From contig CAZYQC010000001.1 in assembly GCA_964649815.1 (NCBI GenBank), forward strand, positions 62,001 through 126,000: a stretch of DNA of 64,000 nt. Direction: 5' to 3'. The first letter of the stretch is position 1, and every line of letters begins with the position of its first letter. A program made the translations under genes and the position numbers. The notes beneath the pieces were generated by a model. The model saw nothing but the letters and a program-made list of their open reading frames with translations, was not told the DNA's origin and made no database searches. The DNA is from G013214665 sp964649815. Lineage in GTDB: Bacteria > Pseudomonadota > Alphaproteobacteria > Rhodobacterales > Rhodobacteraceae. Below, piece by piece: positions 23,907 to 33,280 of this stretch.

Positions 23907-26900
23907 GCGAGAGGCGGCGCAGGCGGACCGGCCTCTTGCGGTATGGCGACACGCTGCTGGCGCAAAAGGTCCGCAGCGCCGATCAAATGCCCCGCCACGG
24001 TCTGCAACAAACTCAGGAGCACGCCACGGTCGCTTTCAACAACTGCGCGGAATTCCTCGGCACTGATCCGAAGAAAGACAGCATCATTAACCGCTTTCAG
24101 CGCTAATGCCCTGGGTTCATCGAGGATAATAGACAGGTCGCCGATCAAGCGACCGGGCTCAACGGTCGTGACTTCTACATCTTCGCCATCATCGCTTTTG
24201 TAGCTCAGCACCGCTTGACCCGCGACGCACAAATAGGCCGCGTCTGCACGTTCTTCTTGTTCAAATATGCGCTGCCCGGGCTCGGCCTTGTACCAATTCG
24301 CCGCGAAGGCAAGCAAACGCTGGTTGCGCTGATCGAGCGACTGAAAAAGATCGGCCTTTGCGATCGCGCTTAGCTTTTTGCGCAGATCGTCCGATCCTGC
24401 GTCAGCGGCCTCGTCATGTTCGCCAGCCTGCACACCTTCGACACGACCGTCGCTGATCTTGATGAACAGATCGTAGTCGTCTTGGTTCGTGATGCTTTCT
24501 TCCAGAAAGACCAGCGTTGCATCTGGCAGCAATTCACCCAGCTTTTTGCGTGTCTCCGCGCGTGCCTCTGGCGTGTGGCTGACAAGCGCCTTTTCCAAGA
24601 CAAGGACGTCAGGCCGCTTGATGGCGGCGCGCGAGAACGCACCGCGTTCATGGAAGATTGTTGGTAGGTTCGCGGCCCCCAGAGTCGTCTCTAGGTCAAA
24701 GATAACCTCGGCCACGTACCGTTTGAGGCCTTTCTCAACCAGAACGTCCGCAACGAGGTTTTCGATTTCCTCCCGCTTGCTGCCTGCCATAGCAGAGATG
24801 CGGCCATAGAGAGCATTTTCCATGACCGTGAGACGCGGCAGATAGTTGGTCGGCTCAATCGGGATGAACATGTTACTTGTGCGGGCGCGCAGTTGTTCGC
24901 CAGACGCCAGCCGGATGTCCAGGATCTCTTGCTTGAAAGCCTCGGGAAATGCCGGTCCGATTTGTTCGGCGGTGAACGCGAACGGCACCGTCATCAGCAA
25001 GGCAAATTCATCCTCTGAAACTGCGCCGTCGCCTTTGTCACGGCGTCTTTGCGCGATATTGACCAGCTCTTCGTAGAGCTCTTCGTCAATGCCAAGCGCG
25101 GTAAAGAGAGGATGGTTCGTGCCATCGCGACCGAAGGTCTGGTGCAACGTGTCCACCAACGTTTGCGAGATCGCTATGATCTGTTCACTCAGACCGTATT
25201 CGATCATCAGCGCCAAAAACGCTTTTTCCGCAGCGAGGCCCGTTTGGCTAATCTCGCGGATCGGAGCAGCGAACAACAGGTTTCCGCCCAACGGCACTGC
25301 CGGGTTAAACTGGTCAGGGTCAAAACGGTAAACCAAGTCGCTCAGACCGTTTTGCTGCAATCGGTGCGCGATCTCAGTGCGCACTGCCACTATTTCTGCG
25401 GCCAGATCGCCGTGAGCATCGTAATCCATGCGCGAATTCAGAACGCGCCGGAACATGAAATCATCAATGCCCATCGCCTGTATAAGCTGGAACCACCATC
25501 CCCGGATGTCATCGATGCTGTCCAACCCGGCCAAGGCGGGATCGACCCAGTCAGATTCAAGGCTGTCCAAACTGTTTCCTGATCGTCTGGCCTCGACCCC
25601 GTCACGGCCCGTCCTCTCGCCGACCCCCTCCTGAGGGTGGGTGCGCAACGGCATCAATAGGTTGGAGCCCAGCGTTCCTTGAAACAAATAGGGCCTCGAA
25701 TGGGCATGGCCGACCCGAGCCGCAATAACCGCTTGATGCAGCGTCGCAAGATCCTGATCTCCTACCCTCACACTGCCACGAAACGGCAGTGTTTCCCGCG
25801 TGAGCAACTCTGCAAAGGCTTGGCGTTCGGTCTGGTTCTTGATTTCGATCCCGACCCGTGCGCCCGCTGGAAATCTAAGATCGATGTTCTGCAGGACGTT
25901 GTTGCCGTCGTCGTTGCGCACCGTCACCTTGTCAAAGACGATGTCGCCTTGAAGGCGCGGAATGACGTCTGGCGCCTCGTCAAACAGCTTTTCGTCGACC
26001 ATCCCGCGAGGATCAAACTTTTCGGTGACAATGTCCCAACGCAGCGACATGTCTTGAACCTGATTGTAATAGGTCAAAAGCTCTTTCCAGGGGCTGGACA
26101 GGTCTTTGTATGCAGCCAGCGCCGCGACCAGCGCGCCCACGGTGATGTCGCCGCGAATGGCCAAAATACCGCCCACAGAATAAAAGAAAAACGGCGTCAG
26201 CTGGGTGATGAAGTTATTGAGAAACTTCATAAAGAACTTCTTTTGATAGATGCGGAACCGCACGTCAAACAGCTTGCCCAAACGGTCCGTGAACATCGCA
26301 AGGCGATAGCGCAAACCGCCGTTGGTCCGCAGATCCGAAATACCTGCCGAAGTTTCGCTAATCTCAGAAGAAATGGCCCGCACTTCACGGATACGTTCTT
26401 TGTTCAGCAAATTGATCTGGCGCTGCAGCATCGGGATGATCCACGCCTGTAGCGGGATCAGGGCAATCCCGGCCAAGCCGAACCAGACAGATTGCAAGAA
26501 CAGAAACACGACGATGATAAGCATCTGACCAGCCTGGAAAACGGGCTGTGCAACAGCGTCGCCCATAAGCCCACCCATTGGCTCGGCTTCGGACGTGATC
26601 ATCGAGACCAATTCGCCCTGGCTGGTGGTCCTGAAATAGGCTTTGGGAAAGCGCGTCATCCGAGACAACAGCGTGAACCGGAAACGCCGCAAAAGCCGTT
26701 CAGCCGTGATGCCCTTCATTGTGTTCAGACGCATCTTGAGCAAGCCGTGACACAAAACGGCGCCCAAATAGCCGAAACAAAGCGCCATCAGGAATTGAAC
26801 CTGCGACAGTTCAAATCCAAAGACGTTGATCAAGTCGACCTCTGCCCCAATCGCGTCGTTGATGATCCGCTTGGGCAGTTCCAAAGTGGCGTAAAGGAAG

Positions 26901-26986
26901 GGGAAAGTGATCAACGTCATAGCCAAAAGGGCCATCTGATCGCGTTTCGAGAACTTCCAGATGAAGGAAAAGAGGGTACGTTCCAT
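23903..26986 (-). CDS. ABC exporter-like protein with degenerate ATPase and cyclic-nucleotide-binding domain
   Basis: A 1027-residue multidomain protein. Residues about 10-330 form an ABC-exporter membrane domain with six helices and the conserved coupling region. From about 345 an ATPase-like fold begins (DIVFDKVTVRNDDGNNVLQNIDLRFPAG), but where Walker A should be it reads GARVGIEIKNQTERQAF, with no GxxGxGKST. The Q-loop position reads VGHAHSRPYLFQGT. A large insertion of about 270 residues follows, then the second half, where the signature is ERGAFSRA instead of LSGGQ and Walker B is VLVLEKALVS instead of LLLDEA. Residues about 885-1010 are a CNB domain (EPGQRIFEQEERADAAYLC and PGRLIGDLSIILDEPRALAL). 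The frame is intact and codon use looks normal, so it is not a decayed pseudogene. It is coupled to the CPBP protease. The start at 26986 (ATG) is chosen; a TTG at 27004 is possible. Confidence 0.8.
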   Translation of the reverse strand: MERTLFSFIWKFSKRDQMALLAMTLITFPFLYATLELPKRIINDAIGAEVDLINVFGFELSQVQFLMALCFGYLGAVLCHGLLKMRLNTMKGITAERLLRRFRFTLLSRMTRFPKAYFRTTSQGELVSMITSEAEPMGGLMGDAVAQPVFQAGQMLIIVVFLFLQSVWFGLAGIALIPLQAWIIPMLQRQINLLNKERIREVRAISSEISETSAGISDLRTNGGLRYRLAMFTDRLGKLFDVRFRIYQKKFFMKFLNNFITQLTPFFFYSVGGILAIRGDITVGALVAALAAYKDLSSPWKELLTYYNQVQDMSLRWDIVTEKFDPRGMVDEKLFDEAPDVIPRLQGDIVFDKVTVRNDDGNNVLQNIDLRFPAGARVGIEIKNQTERQAFAELLTRETLPFRGSVRVGDQDLATLHQAVIAARVGHAHSRPYLFQGTLGSNLLMPLRTHPQEGVGERTGRDGVEARRSGNSLDSLESDWVDPALAGLDSIDDIRGWWFQLIQAMGIDDFMFRRVLNSRMDYDAHGDLAAEIVAVRTEIAHRLQQNGLSDLVYRFDPDQFNPAVPLGGNLLFAAPIREISQTGLAAEKAFLALMIEYGLSEQIIAISQTLVDTLHQTFGRDGTNHPLFTALGIDEELYEELVNIAQRRRDKGDGAVSEDEFALLMTVPFAFTAEQIGPAFPEAFKQEILDIRLASGEQLRARTSNMFIPIEPTNYLPRLTVMENALYGRISAMAGSKREEIENLVADVLVEKGLKRYVAEVIFDLETTLGAANLPTIFHERGAFSRAAIKRPDVLVLEKALVSHTPEARAETRKKLGELLPDATLVFLEESITNQDDYDLFIKISDGRVEGVQAGEHDEAADAGSDDLRKKLSAIAKADLFQSLDQRNQRLLAFAANWYKAEPGQRIFEQEERADAAYLCVAGQAVLSYKSDDGEDVEVTTVEPGRLIGDLSIILDEPRALALKAVNDAVFLRISAEEFRAVVESDRGVLLSLLQTVAGHLIGAADLLRQQRVAIPQEAGPPAPPLA

Positions 26987-27151
26987 CGAAGACCTGTTGC
27001 TCAATCCGGGCAGGCAGCGTCAGCCTGGTCGGATGCGTCGCTCAATTCGCCTACCTAATCGCCCGCGATGCTCATTACAACTCTGCCACCGCTTGCGGGC
27101 CGGTTTCGCCCCTTGTATTGCGGTCAACAACGTTCAGTCGGGGAGAGAGAC

Positions 27152-28915
27152 ATGCTTAAGCGCCAGTTTGATAAATCCAAGCTGCCCAGCCGCCACGTAA
27201 CCGAAGGCCCAGCCCGCGCGCCGCACCGGTCCTATTACTACGCGATGGGCATGACCGAGGAAGAAATCCATCAGCCGCTGATTGGCGTCGCGACCTGCTG
27301 GAACGAGGCCGCGCCGTGTAACATCGCTCTGAACCGTCAGGCCCAAGCGGTCAAGATGGGCGTCAAATCCGCCTATGGTACTCCGCGCGAATTCACGACG
27401 ATCACGGTCACAGACGGCATCGCGATGGGTCACGAAGGCATGCGGTCCTCGCTGGCATCGCGCGAGGCGATCGCCGACACAGTGGAACTCACCATGCGCG
27501 GACATTGCTATGACGCGATTGTTGGGCTTGCCGGTTGTGACAAGTCGCTACCGGGCATGATGATGGCAATGATCCGCTTGAACGTGCCTTCCGTGTTCCT
27601 TTACGGCGGTTCGATCCTGCCGGGCAAGGCCCCGAACGTTCCAGATATTCCCGAAGACTTTGCTTCGCGCGATTTGACCGTTCAAGACATGTTCGAAGCG
27701 GTGGGGCGTCACCAAAATGGCGATATGTCCGACAAAGCGCTTGATGTATTGGAACGCGTTGCTTGCCCATCGGCTGGGGCTTGCGGTGGCCAATTCACCG
27801 CCAACACGATGGCCTGCGTGTCCGAGGCGATTGGCCTGGCGCTGCCAAATTCTTCAGGCGCACCTGCGCCTTATGAAAGCCGCGACCAATACGCCGAAGC
27901 CTCTGGTGCGGCGGTTATGAACCTGATCGAAAAAAACATCCGTGCACGTGACGTTGTCACGCTGAAATCCCTCGAAAACGCCGCGCGGGTGGTCGCTTGC
28001 ACGGGCGGTTCCACCAACGCCGGTTTGCACCTGCCTGCAATGGCGCACGAAGCCGGTATCGAGTTTTTCCTCGATGATGTTTGCGAAATTTTCCGCGATA
28101 CGCCGTATTTCGTCGACCTGAAACCCGGCGGCCAATTCGTTGCGAAAGACCTTTACGAGGTGGGCGGCGTGTATGTTGTTATGAAAGAGTTGCGCAAAGC
28201 GGGCTTGATCCACGAAGACTGCATGACCGCAACAGGTTACTCGATTGGCGAAGAGCTTGACAAAATTGACCTCGAAGCAGACGGCAAGGTCATCTACCCG
28301 ATCTCGTCCCCGATCACCAAAACGGGTGGCGTTGTGGGCCTGAAGGGCAATTTGGCCCCAGAAGGCGCCATCGTAAAGGTCGCCGGGATCGAGCAACAGC
28401 ATCAGCGGTTTGTTGGCCCCGCACGGGTTTTCGAATGCGAACAGGACGCATTTGATGCGGTGCAGGCCAGAACCTACAAAGAAGGCGAAGTGATCGTCAT
28501 CCGCAACGAAGGTCCCGCCGGTGGACCAGGCATGCGCGAAATGCTGGCGACAACAGCGGCCTTGTCCGGTCAAGGCATGGGCAAAAAAGTCGCGCTGATC
28601 ACCGATGGCCGTTTCTCGGGCGCAACCCGCGGGTTCTGTGTCGGGCATGTCGGACCTGAATCTGCCCACGGAGGCCCAATCGCGATGCTGAAAGACGGTG
28701 ACATCATCACCATCGACGCGGTCAAAGGTGAGCTTAGCGTTGATCTGAGCGACGAAGAGCTCGCCGAACGCAAAGCAAATTGGGCTGGCCCGCGCGAGAC
28801 GATCTATGCTTCGGGCGCGCTTTGGAAATTCGCAAAACTGGTCGGTGAAACCTACAAAGGTGCGGTCACGCATCCTGGCGGCGCGGCGGAGAAGCATGAG
28901 TACATGGATCTCTAA
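27152..28915 (+). CDS. ilvD: Dihydroxy-acid dehydratase
   Basis: IlvD converts 2,3-dihydroxy-isovalerate and its homologue to the keto acids for valine, leucine and isoleucine. The 587-residue protein has iron-sulfur cysteines in CWNEAAPCN, GLAGCDKSLPGMMMA and CPSAGACGGQFTANTMAC, and the C-terminal block ITDGRFSGATRGFCVGHVGPE. The start at 27152 follows GGGAGAGAG and gives the family N terminus. The insertion pattern places it in the long, IlvD-Edd-type subgroup. The 3' end overlaps the start of a small lipoprotein gene by 20 bases. Confidence 0.96.
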   Translation: MLKRQFDKSKLPSRHVTEGPARAPHRSYYYAMGMTEEEIHQPLIGVATCWNEAAPCNIALNRQAQAVKMGVKSAYGTPREFTTITVTDGIAMGHEGMRSSLASREAIADTVELTMRGHCYDAIVGLAGCDKSLPGMMMAMIRLNVPSVFLYGGSILPGKAPNVPDIPEDFASRDLTVQDMFEAVGRHQNGDMSDKALDVLERVACPSAGACGGQFTANTMACVSEAIGLALPNSSGAPAPYESRDQYAEASGAAVMNLIEKNIRARDVVTLKSLENAARVVACTGGSTNAGLHLPAMAHEAGIEFFLDDVCEIFRDTPYFVDLKPGGQFVAKDLYEVGGVYVVMKELRKAGLIHEDCMTATGYSIGEELDKIDLEADGKVIYPISSPITKTGGVVGLKGNLAPEGAIVKVAGIEQQHQRFVGPARVFECEQDAFDAVQARTYKEGEVIVIRNEGPAGGPGMREMLATTAALSGQGMGKKVALITDGRFSGATRGFCVGHVGPESAHGGPIAMLKDGDIITIDAVKGELSVDLSDEELAERKANWAGPRETIYASGALWKFAKLVGETYKGAVTHPGGAAEKHEYMDL

Positions 28916-29498
28916 GGCTGGCCTAACGCTTGCTTTGACCTTTGGCTTGGCCGCATGCGATGCGCCCCAGGCCGGGGGCGGTCTTGAGTTTCTCTCTGGC
29001 GGGGGCGGTGGCTTGTTCGAGGCTGCCGCGCCGCTTGAACAAACCGACATGGCAGGCGGCGCCGTCACGCTGGTGGCGCCTTCTGGCTTTTGCATCGACC
29101 GCCGCAGCGTTCGGTCCAACTTTGCCCTCATGGCACGGTGCGACCGTCTTGGCGGAAATCCAGATGGCAGTGCCTTTGAACCTCTGGCTTTGCTGACTGC
29201 GACCATCCTGGACAAAGGCGATGCGTCTGCTTTGTCCGAAAAAGACGTGCTGCCCGACGGGTTCAAGGTGATCGACCGATTAAATGGCGCGCGTTCATTG
29301 GTTCTGCGCGTCGATGGTCCACCCCCCAGTCAAAACCTCAACCGAGATCACTGGCGCGGGGCAACGCAAGTTGGTGCCTATGTTGTTGGAATATCGGTCT
29401 ATACGCCCGCGGACGAGCCGCCTTTGGGGCCGTATGGCAGGGTCTTGCTAAACCAAAGTTTGGCGGCCACACGGGAAAATTCCCCAAAACCACAATAG
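28896..29498 (+). CDS. Small lipoprotein of unknown function
   Basis: A 200-residue protein with a lipoprotein signal (GLAACD, lipobox cysteine near residue 22), so it should be anchored to the membrane. A glycine-rich linker follows, then a domain with two further cysteines (GFCIDRRSV and MARCDRLGG) about 20 residues apart. I recognise the general type from roseobacters but not a function. It begins inside the last codons of ilvD in another frame, so it is likely cotranscribed. A short dyad with a T run follows near 29510 but is weak. Confidence 0.75.
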   Translation: MSTWISKAGLTLALTFGLAACDAPQAGGGLEFLSGGGGGLFEAAAPLEQTDMAGGAVTLVAPSGFCIDRRSVRSNFALMARCDRLGGNPDGSAFEPLALLTATILDKGDASALSEKDVLPDGFKVIDRLNGARSLVLRVDGPPPSQNLNRDHWRGATQVGAYVVGISVYTPADEPPLGPYGRVLLNQSLAATRENSPKPQ

Positions 29499-29608
29499 TG
29501 AGCCGAAACAACTCATTTTTTTTGAGAGTTCGCAGTATTGCGTGTTTCATTTTTTGAAGCGATTCCGCTACATAGTTGCCAGTTTAGAAACAATCAGCCA
29601 CAGGCGCG

Positions 29609-30382
29609 ATGGCGGCAAAAACTTTACCATTGGTTGAACGACTGCTGCACCGTGGGGCAATGCGGCGATGGGCGCGCGCCGCGCGCAAGGCAAGCCAGCT
29701 CGAATTGGTTGAGTTGCGGCGCCTTCGGGCATCTGCGCGATCTTTGCGCACGCATCTCGACGGCCTTATTCACATCGCGGATGAGCGTTTGGCGCTGCCT
29801 GCGATAGGATCGACCAGTTTTCCAAAGCCACAGGATGCCGATTGGTCGTGGAGGCCAGAACTATGGCGGGGCCGTTTGCCTGTTCTTGGGATGAGTTCTG
29901 TTCAAACAAAGTCGATGCTTGGAAAAGAGATCACCCTTTTCCACGATTGTGAATATTCAGAATTGTCCCTGCGGCAGCTGCGCAATGTACGCGAAGAAGA
30001 TCTTGCTCCTTACGGTCTGCGCATGGATGTCTTCCGCTTCGAAGGCTCGTTTCTCTCTTTGGTGCTGGATTTGCCCTCTGACGTGGTAGCGGGGTTGAAG
30101 AAAACACATTTGATCCGCTTAGAAGCCATCGTCGAAATGGAAAAACCGATCGAGATCTTTTCCCGTCTGAATGTGCGCCACGGCCCAAATACCGAACAAA
30201 TCGTGCGAGAGCTTCCGCCAGGTGGCGGAAAGGTCATGGTTGAGTTCGACCTCGCCTATTCCAAGCTCAACGAAAAGCGGTCCGAGGCAGCTTGGGTTGA
30301 TCTCATTTTCGAAGGGCCAGAGATGAACCAAGTGACCTTGCGCGATTTGACCTTCTCTCGCCGACCCCGCGCGGAGCTTTGA
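29609..30382 (+). CDS. Roseobacter conserved hypothetical (DUF6478-like)
   Basis: A 257-residue cytoplasmic protein without signal peptide or membrane helix. The N-terminal 60 residues are a basic, arginine-rich helical region; the rest is beta-rich with the conserved-looking stretches LFHDCEYSELSLRQLRN and SFLSLVLDLP, and ends with LRDLTFSRRPRAEL. From memory it resembles the DUF6478 family of Rhodobacterales; this is unverified. The fold suggests a carbohydrate-binding-like beta sandwich, which is only a guess. The next gene begins three bases after its stop, so they form an operon. Confidence 0.65.
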   Translation: MAAKTLPLVERLLHRGAMRRWARAARKASQLELVELRRLRASARSLRTHLDGLIHIADERLALPAIGSTSFPKPQDADWSWRPELWRGRLPVLGMSSVQTKSMLGKEITLFHDCEYSELSLRQLRNVREEDLAPYGLRMDVFRFEGSFLSLVLDLPSDVVAGLKKTHLIRLEAIVEMEKPIEIFSRLNVRHGPNTEQIVRELPPGGGKVMVEFDLAYSKLNEKRSEAAWVDLIFEGPEMNQVTLRDLTFSRRPRAEL

Positions 30383-30385
30383 ACC

Positions 30386-30766
30386 ATGAGCATGACGTCA
30401 ACACTGGAACTTTTGCCAATCGGCCTGCGCAATGGCATCTGGACTGCGCAAGTGACGCAAAAAGGAACCGGGGTTCCCCAGATTGAGGTCTTGCACCTGA
30501 ACCAGCCCGTCCAAACGATGAAGTTGACGGCAATGGACGAAGGCACCGGCTGGGCGATGACCGTCGAGGTTCCGAAAGAGGCGATCTCGGACGGGGTTCA
30601 AACGTTCACCGTCGTCGATAAACTTGTCAGCGAAACAATTGGCGACTTCACGCTTTTGGCCGGAGAGGTGCTTAGCAACGACATCCGTGCCGAGGTTGAT
30701 TTGCTGCGCGCCGAGCTCGACATGCTGAAACGCGCGTTCCGCAGACACTGCGTCGAGACCAGCTAG
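30386..30766 (+). CDS. Conserved hypothetical protein, partner of the preceding gene
   Basis: A 126-residue soluble protein. The first 90 residues look like a small beta-sandwich; the last 25 (EVDLLRAELDMLKRAFRRHC) form an amphipathic helix with heptad-like spacing, suggesting oligomerisation. I do not recognise the family. It lies three bases after the preceding gene and both end at a hairpin facing ctpA. Confidence 0.6.
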   Translation: MSMTSTLELLPIGLRNGIWTAQVTQKGTGVPQIEVLHLNQPVQTMKLTAMDEGTGWAMTVEVPKEAISDGVQTFTVVDKLVSETIGDFTLLAGEVLSNDIRAEVDLLRAELDMLKRAFRRHCVETS

Positions 30767-30774
30767 ACGCGGCT

Positions 30775-30796
30775 GGATGGCCCCGCAAGGCCATCC
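30775..30796. terminator. Bidirectional hairpin between convergent genes
   Basis: GGATGGCC (30775-30782) pairs with GGCCATCC (30789-30796) around loop CCGCAA. It sits in the 40-base gap between the 126-residue protein gene and the convergent ctpA. There is no T run. Confidence 0.6.
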
Positions 30797-30806
30797 GATT
30801 GCCTGA

Positions 30807-32141
30807 TCAGTCCTGTGGACCCAGCGCGCTGAGACCTGTCAGGATATCAATCGCATAGGCCAGTTGGTAATCATCTGTCCGCAGGTTGGCCGCGGCCTCG
30901 GCCTTGGCACGATCCGCTTCAATTTGACGGATCTGATCTTCGCTCAGGCTGTCATTATCCAAACTGCCGCGAAGATCGGCCTCAGACCGACGCGCCCGGG
31001 TTTCTTCCGCTTCATCTCCATCATCGACCGCACGTCTGGGCTGTTCGACGATGATGTCCGGGCTAACACCCAATGCCTGAATCGACCGGCCCGACGGTGT
31101 GTAGTACCGCGCTGTCGTCAGACGCATAGCCCCTTCCCCGCGCAATGGCATAACCGTTTGGACAGACCCTTTGCCAAAGCTTTTGGTGCCGACCACAATC
31201 GCACGACGGTGATCCTGCAAAGCACCGGCCACGATCTCTGACGCGGACGCCGAACCTCCGTTGATCAAAACGACAATCGGCTTGCCCTGAGCAATGTCGC
31301 CTGGCGTTGCGTTGAATCGGTCACCCTCTGACGGGTCCCGACCCCGCGTAGAGACAATCTCGCCTTCGTTCAGGAACGCATCAGACACCCGAATGGCCTG
31401 GGTCAACAACCCGCCGGGATTGTTGCGCAGGTCCAGAACGAACCCGCTCACTGCATCCATGCCACCTAGTTCTTCAACACCCTTGCCTAGCATCTCTTCC
31501 AACTTGGGCGTGGTTTTGTCGTTGAACGTCGATACCCTCAGAACGACAGTGTCGCCAACAATCCGGTTACGAACGACCTGAAGCTCGATCGTGTCGCGCA
31601 CAATCGTCACGTCAAACGGCTCTTGCTCGCCTTCGCGCACAATCGTGATGATGATCTCCGATCCGACCGGACCGCGCATACGCTCGACCGCTTCGTCTAG
31701 CGTCATCCCCAAAATGCTTTCGCCATCCACATGGGTGATAAAATCACCAGCCTCGACACCAGCCTGGTAAGCGGGCGTGCCGTCCATCGGCGAAACAACT
31801 TTGACAAAGCCCTCTTCCTGAGTGACCTCGATGCCAAGACCGCCAAACTCGCCACGTGTGTCGATCCGCATCTGCGCGGCGTCATCCGGCGACAAATAGC
31901 TGGAGTGTGGATCCAAAGAGGTCAGCATGCCATCGATAGCGGCTTCGATCAGCTCGCCTGGATCGACCTCTTCCACGTATTGCGAGCGGATGCGTTCAAA
32001 AATATCGCCGAACAAATCGAGCTGTTCGTAGACGGATGCTTTTGACGCTTCTTCCTGTGCCAGCAATGGTCCGGCCACTTGGGTGGTTACAATAACACCC
32101 GCCAGCGCGCCGCTCGTTGCTGCCATAATGAAGTTTTTCAT
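30807..32141 (-). CDS. ctpA: Carboxy-terminal processing protease (S41)
   Basis: A 444-residue periplasmic serine protease of the CtpA/Prc type, which trims or degrades envelope proteins, often cell-wall hydrolases. It has a signal peptide, a PDZ domain (about residues 85-170; EFGGLGIEV and VSPMDGTPAYQAGVEAGD), and the catalytic serine and lysine in GGSASASEIVAGALQDH and GTKSFGKGSVQ. The C-terminal about 70 residues are acidic and helical. It is the last gene of gpmI-envC-ctpA; its start touches the envC stop. In other bacteria CtpA partners with M23 hydrolases, consistent with this neighbour. Confidence 0.94.
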   Translation of the reverse strand: MKNFIMAATSGALAGVIVTTQVAGPLLAQEEASKASVYEQLDLFGDIFERIRSQYVEEVDPGELIEAAIDGMLTSLDPHSSYLSPDDAAQMRIDTRGEFGGLGIEVTQEEGFVKVVSPMDGTPAYQAGVEAGDFITHVDGESILGMTLDEAVERMRGPVGSEIIITIVREGEQEPFDVTIVRDTIELQVVRNRIVGDTVVLRVSTFNDKTTPKLEEMLGKGVEELGGMDAVSGFVLDLRNNPGGLLTQAIRVSDAFLNEGEIVSTRGRDPSEGDRFNATPGDIAQGKPIVVLINGGSASASEIVAGALQDHRRAIVVGTKSFGKGSVQTVMPLRGEGAMRLTTARYYTPSGRSIQALGVSPDIIVEQPRRAVDDGDEAEETRARRSEADLRGSLDNDSLSEDQIRQIEADRAKAEAAANLRTDDYQLAYAIDILTGLSALGPQD

Positions 32142-33280
32142 TATTTCGTGTCCTCACCTGCGCCAAACCAGTCCAACGGGTCCCTTGGCACGTTTTGTTC
32201 TCTGACTTCGATATAGAGCGTTTCTGGGCGGACAGTACCAGCCCCTTCCGCGTCTCGTAACGAAGCTGTGTCACTTGTAAGCATCGTCCCGCCCATTACG
32301 CCGACAGGGGTGCCTTCGGTCAAAATATGCCCAGCAGCCCCGTAAGTCACATCTAAACCCGCCAAGATCAACAGCGTATCAGGACGCAATTCAAGGATCA
32401 CCACGTTGCCTAAGTCGAGCAGCGGACCAACAAACCGAATGGTCGCCGCGGCAGGGGTCGTCACCAAAGCACCTGCGCGCGTCGCCAAAAGGATGCCCGG
32501 GCGCGTCACGCCAGCCGCATCCGGCTCGCCCGATTTGCGCAGGATGACGCCCCGCGCGGGTAATCGCAGCTGACCGATCCGATCTTCGAGATCTGGCGGG
32601 TTCCAGCCGATGTCTTCTGACGTGATTTGCGACAGCCCGCTGGAAAACGCATCCAGCGTCTCGCTCGACGCGATCAACAGCCCTGTGCGCACCGGATCTT
32701 CGATAAACCGCAAAGGCAGATCCGTTCGGTTGGCCATCGCTTGATTAAGCTGCGCGCGGGCATCCTGAACGTCGGTTAAGCCTTTTTGCAACTGCGCAGC
32801 GGCTTGTTCTTGCAAAAGCCGTAAGGTTTGGACGTCTTCAACATCCTGGCGCAGCGCCTGAGCCCGCACGTTCAGGGCGGGCGTCAATTCTGACAGTACC
32901 ATTGCCGCACGGGCCGCGCCCGTAGGTCCGTCAGGATGCAGAAAAACCTGCGGCAGCTCTGCTGGTTGGATGGCTTGCAGCACGCTTAGAAATCGCGCGA
33001 TCTCTGCGTTTTGGGCGCGCATCTGCTGTTGAAGTTGATCTTCTCGGATCGCCACGGCGCGAAGGCCCGACCGCAAGGCCTCGAGCCCGCTCTCATAGGC
33101 TTCTACGGTCTGTGTGAGTGCACGCACACGGTCGCGCGCATTTTCAGCATCGCTTAGCTGTTGGGCGGCAGCTTCGAGTTGTTGGCGTGCATCCTCTGCC
33201 AAAGCGCCAGCGTCATCGCGGGCAAAACCGCTAAAGGGGAAGAGCGTCAGCGCGGCAATCAGCCAAAAGCGAAGGGTCAT
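32141..33280 (-). CDS. envC: Murein hydrolase activator EnvC (degenerate LytM)
   Basis: EnvC-like proteins switch on the amidases that split septal peptidoglycan. The 379-residue protein has a signal peptide, a long coiled coil (about residues 22-200, rich in Ala/Gln/Glu/Arg), and a C-terminal LytM/M23 domain (about 250-370). The metal ligands of active M23 peptidases are missing: no HxxxD at the first site and no HxH at the second, which is what is expected for activators rather than enzymes. It overlaps gpmI by four bases and ctpA by one. Confidence 0.88.
   Translation of the reverse strand: MTLRFWLIAALTLFPFSGFARDDAGALAEDARQQLEAAAQQLSDAENARDRVRALTQTVEAYESGLEALRSGLRAVAIREDQLQQQMRAQNAEIARFLSVLQAIQPAELPQVFLHPDGPTGAARAAMVLSELTPALNVRAQALRQDVEDVQTLRLLQEQAAAQLQKGLTDVQDARAQLNQAMANRTDLPLRFIEDPVRTGLLIASSETLDAFSSGLSQITSEDIGWNPPDLEDRIGQLRLPARGVILRKSGEPDAAGVTRPGILLATRAGALVTTPAAATIRFVGPLLDLGNVVILELRPDTLLILAGLDVTYGAAGHILTEGTPVGVMGGTMLTSDTASLRDAEGAGTVRPETLYIEVREQNVPRDPLDWFGAGEDTK

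Noticed and set aside
23903..26986. Pseudogene interpretation of the ABC-like gene
   Set aside because: The frame is intact over 3 kb, the CNB domain is well conserved, and the gene is translationally coupled to the next one.
27854..29266. Long open frame of 470 codons on the minus strand opposite ilvD
   Set aside because: It is antisense to ilvD and the lipoprotein gene, has no recognisable domain, and its composition mirrors the codon bias of the sense genes; a GC-rich shadow frame.
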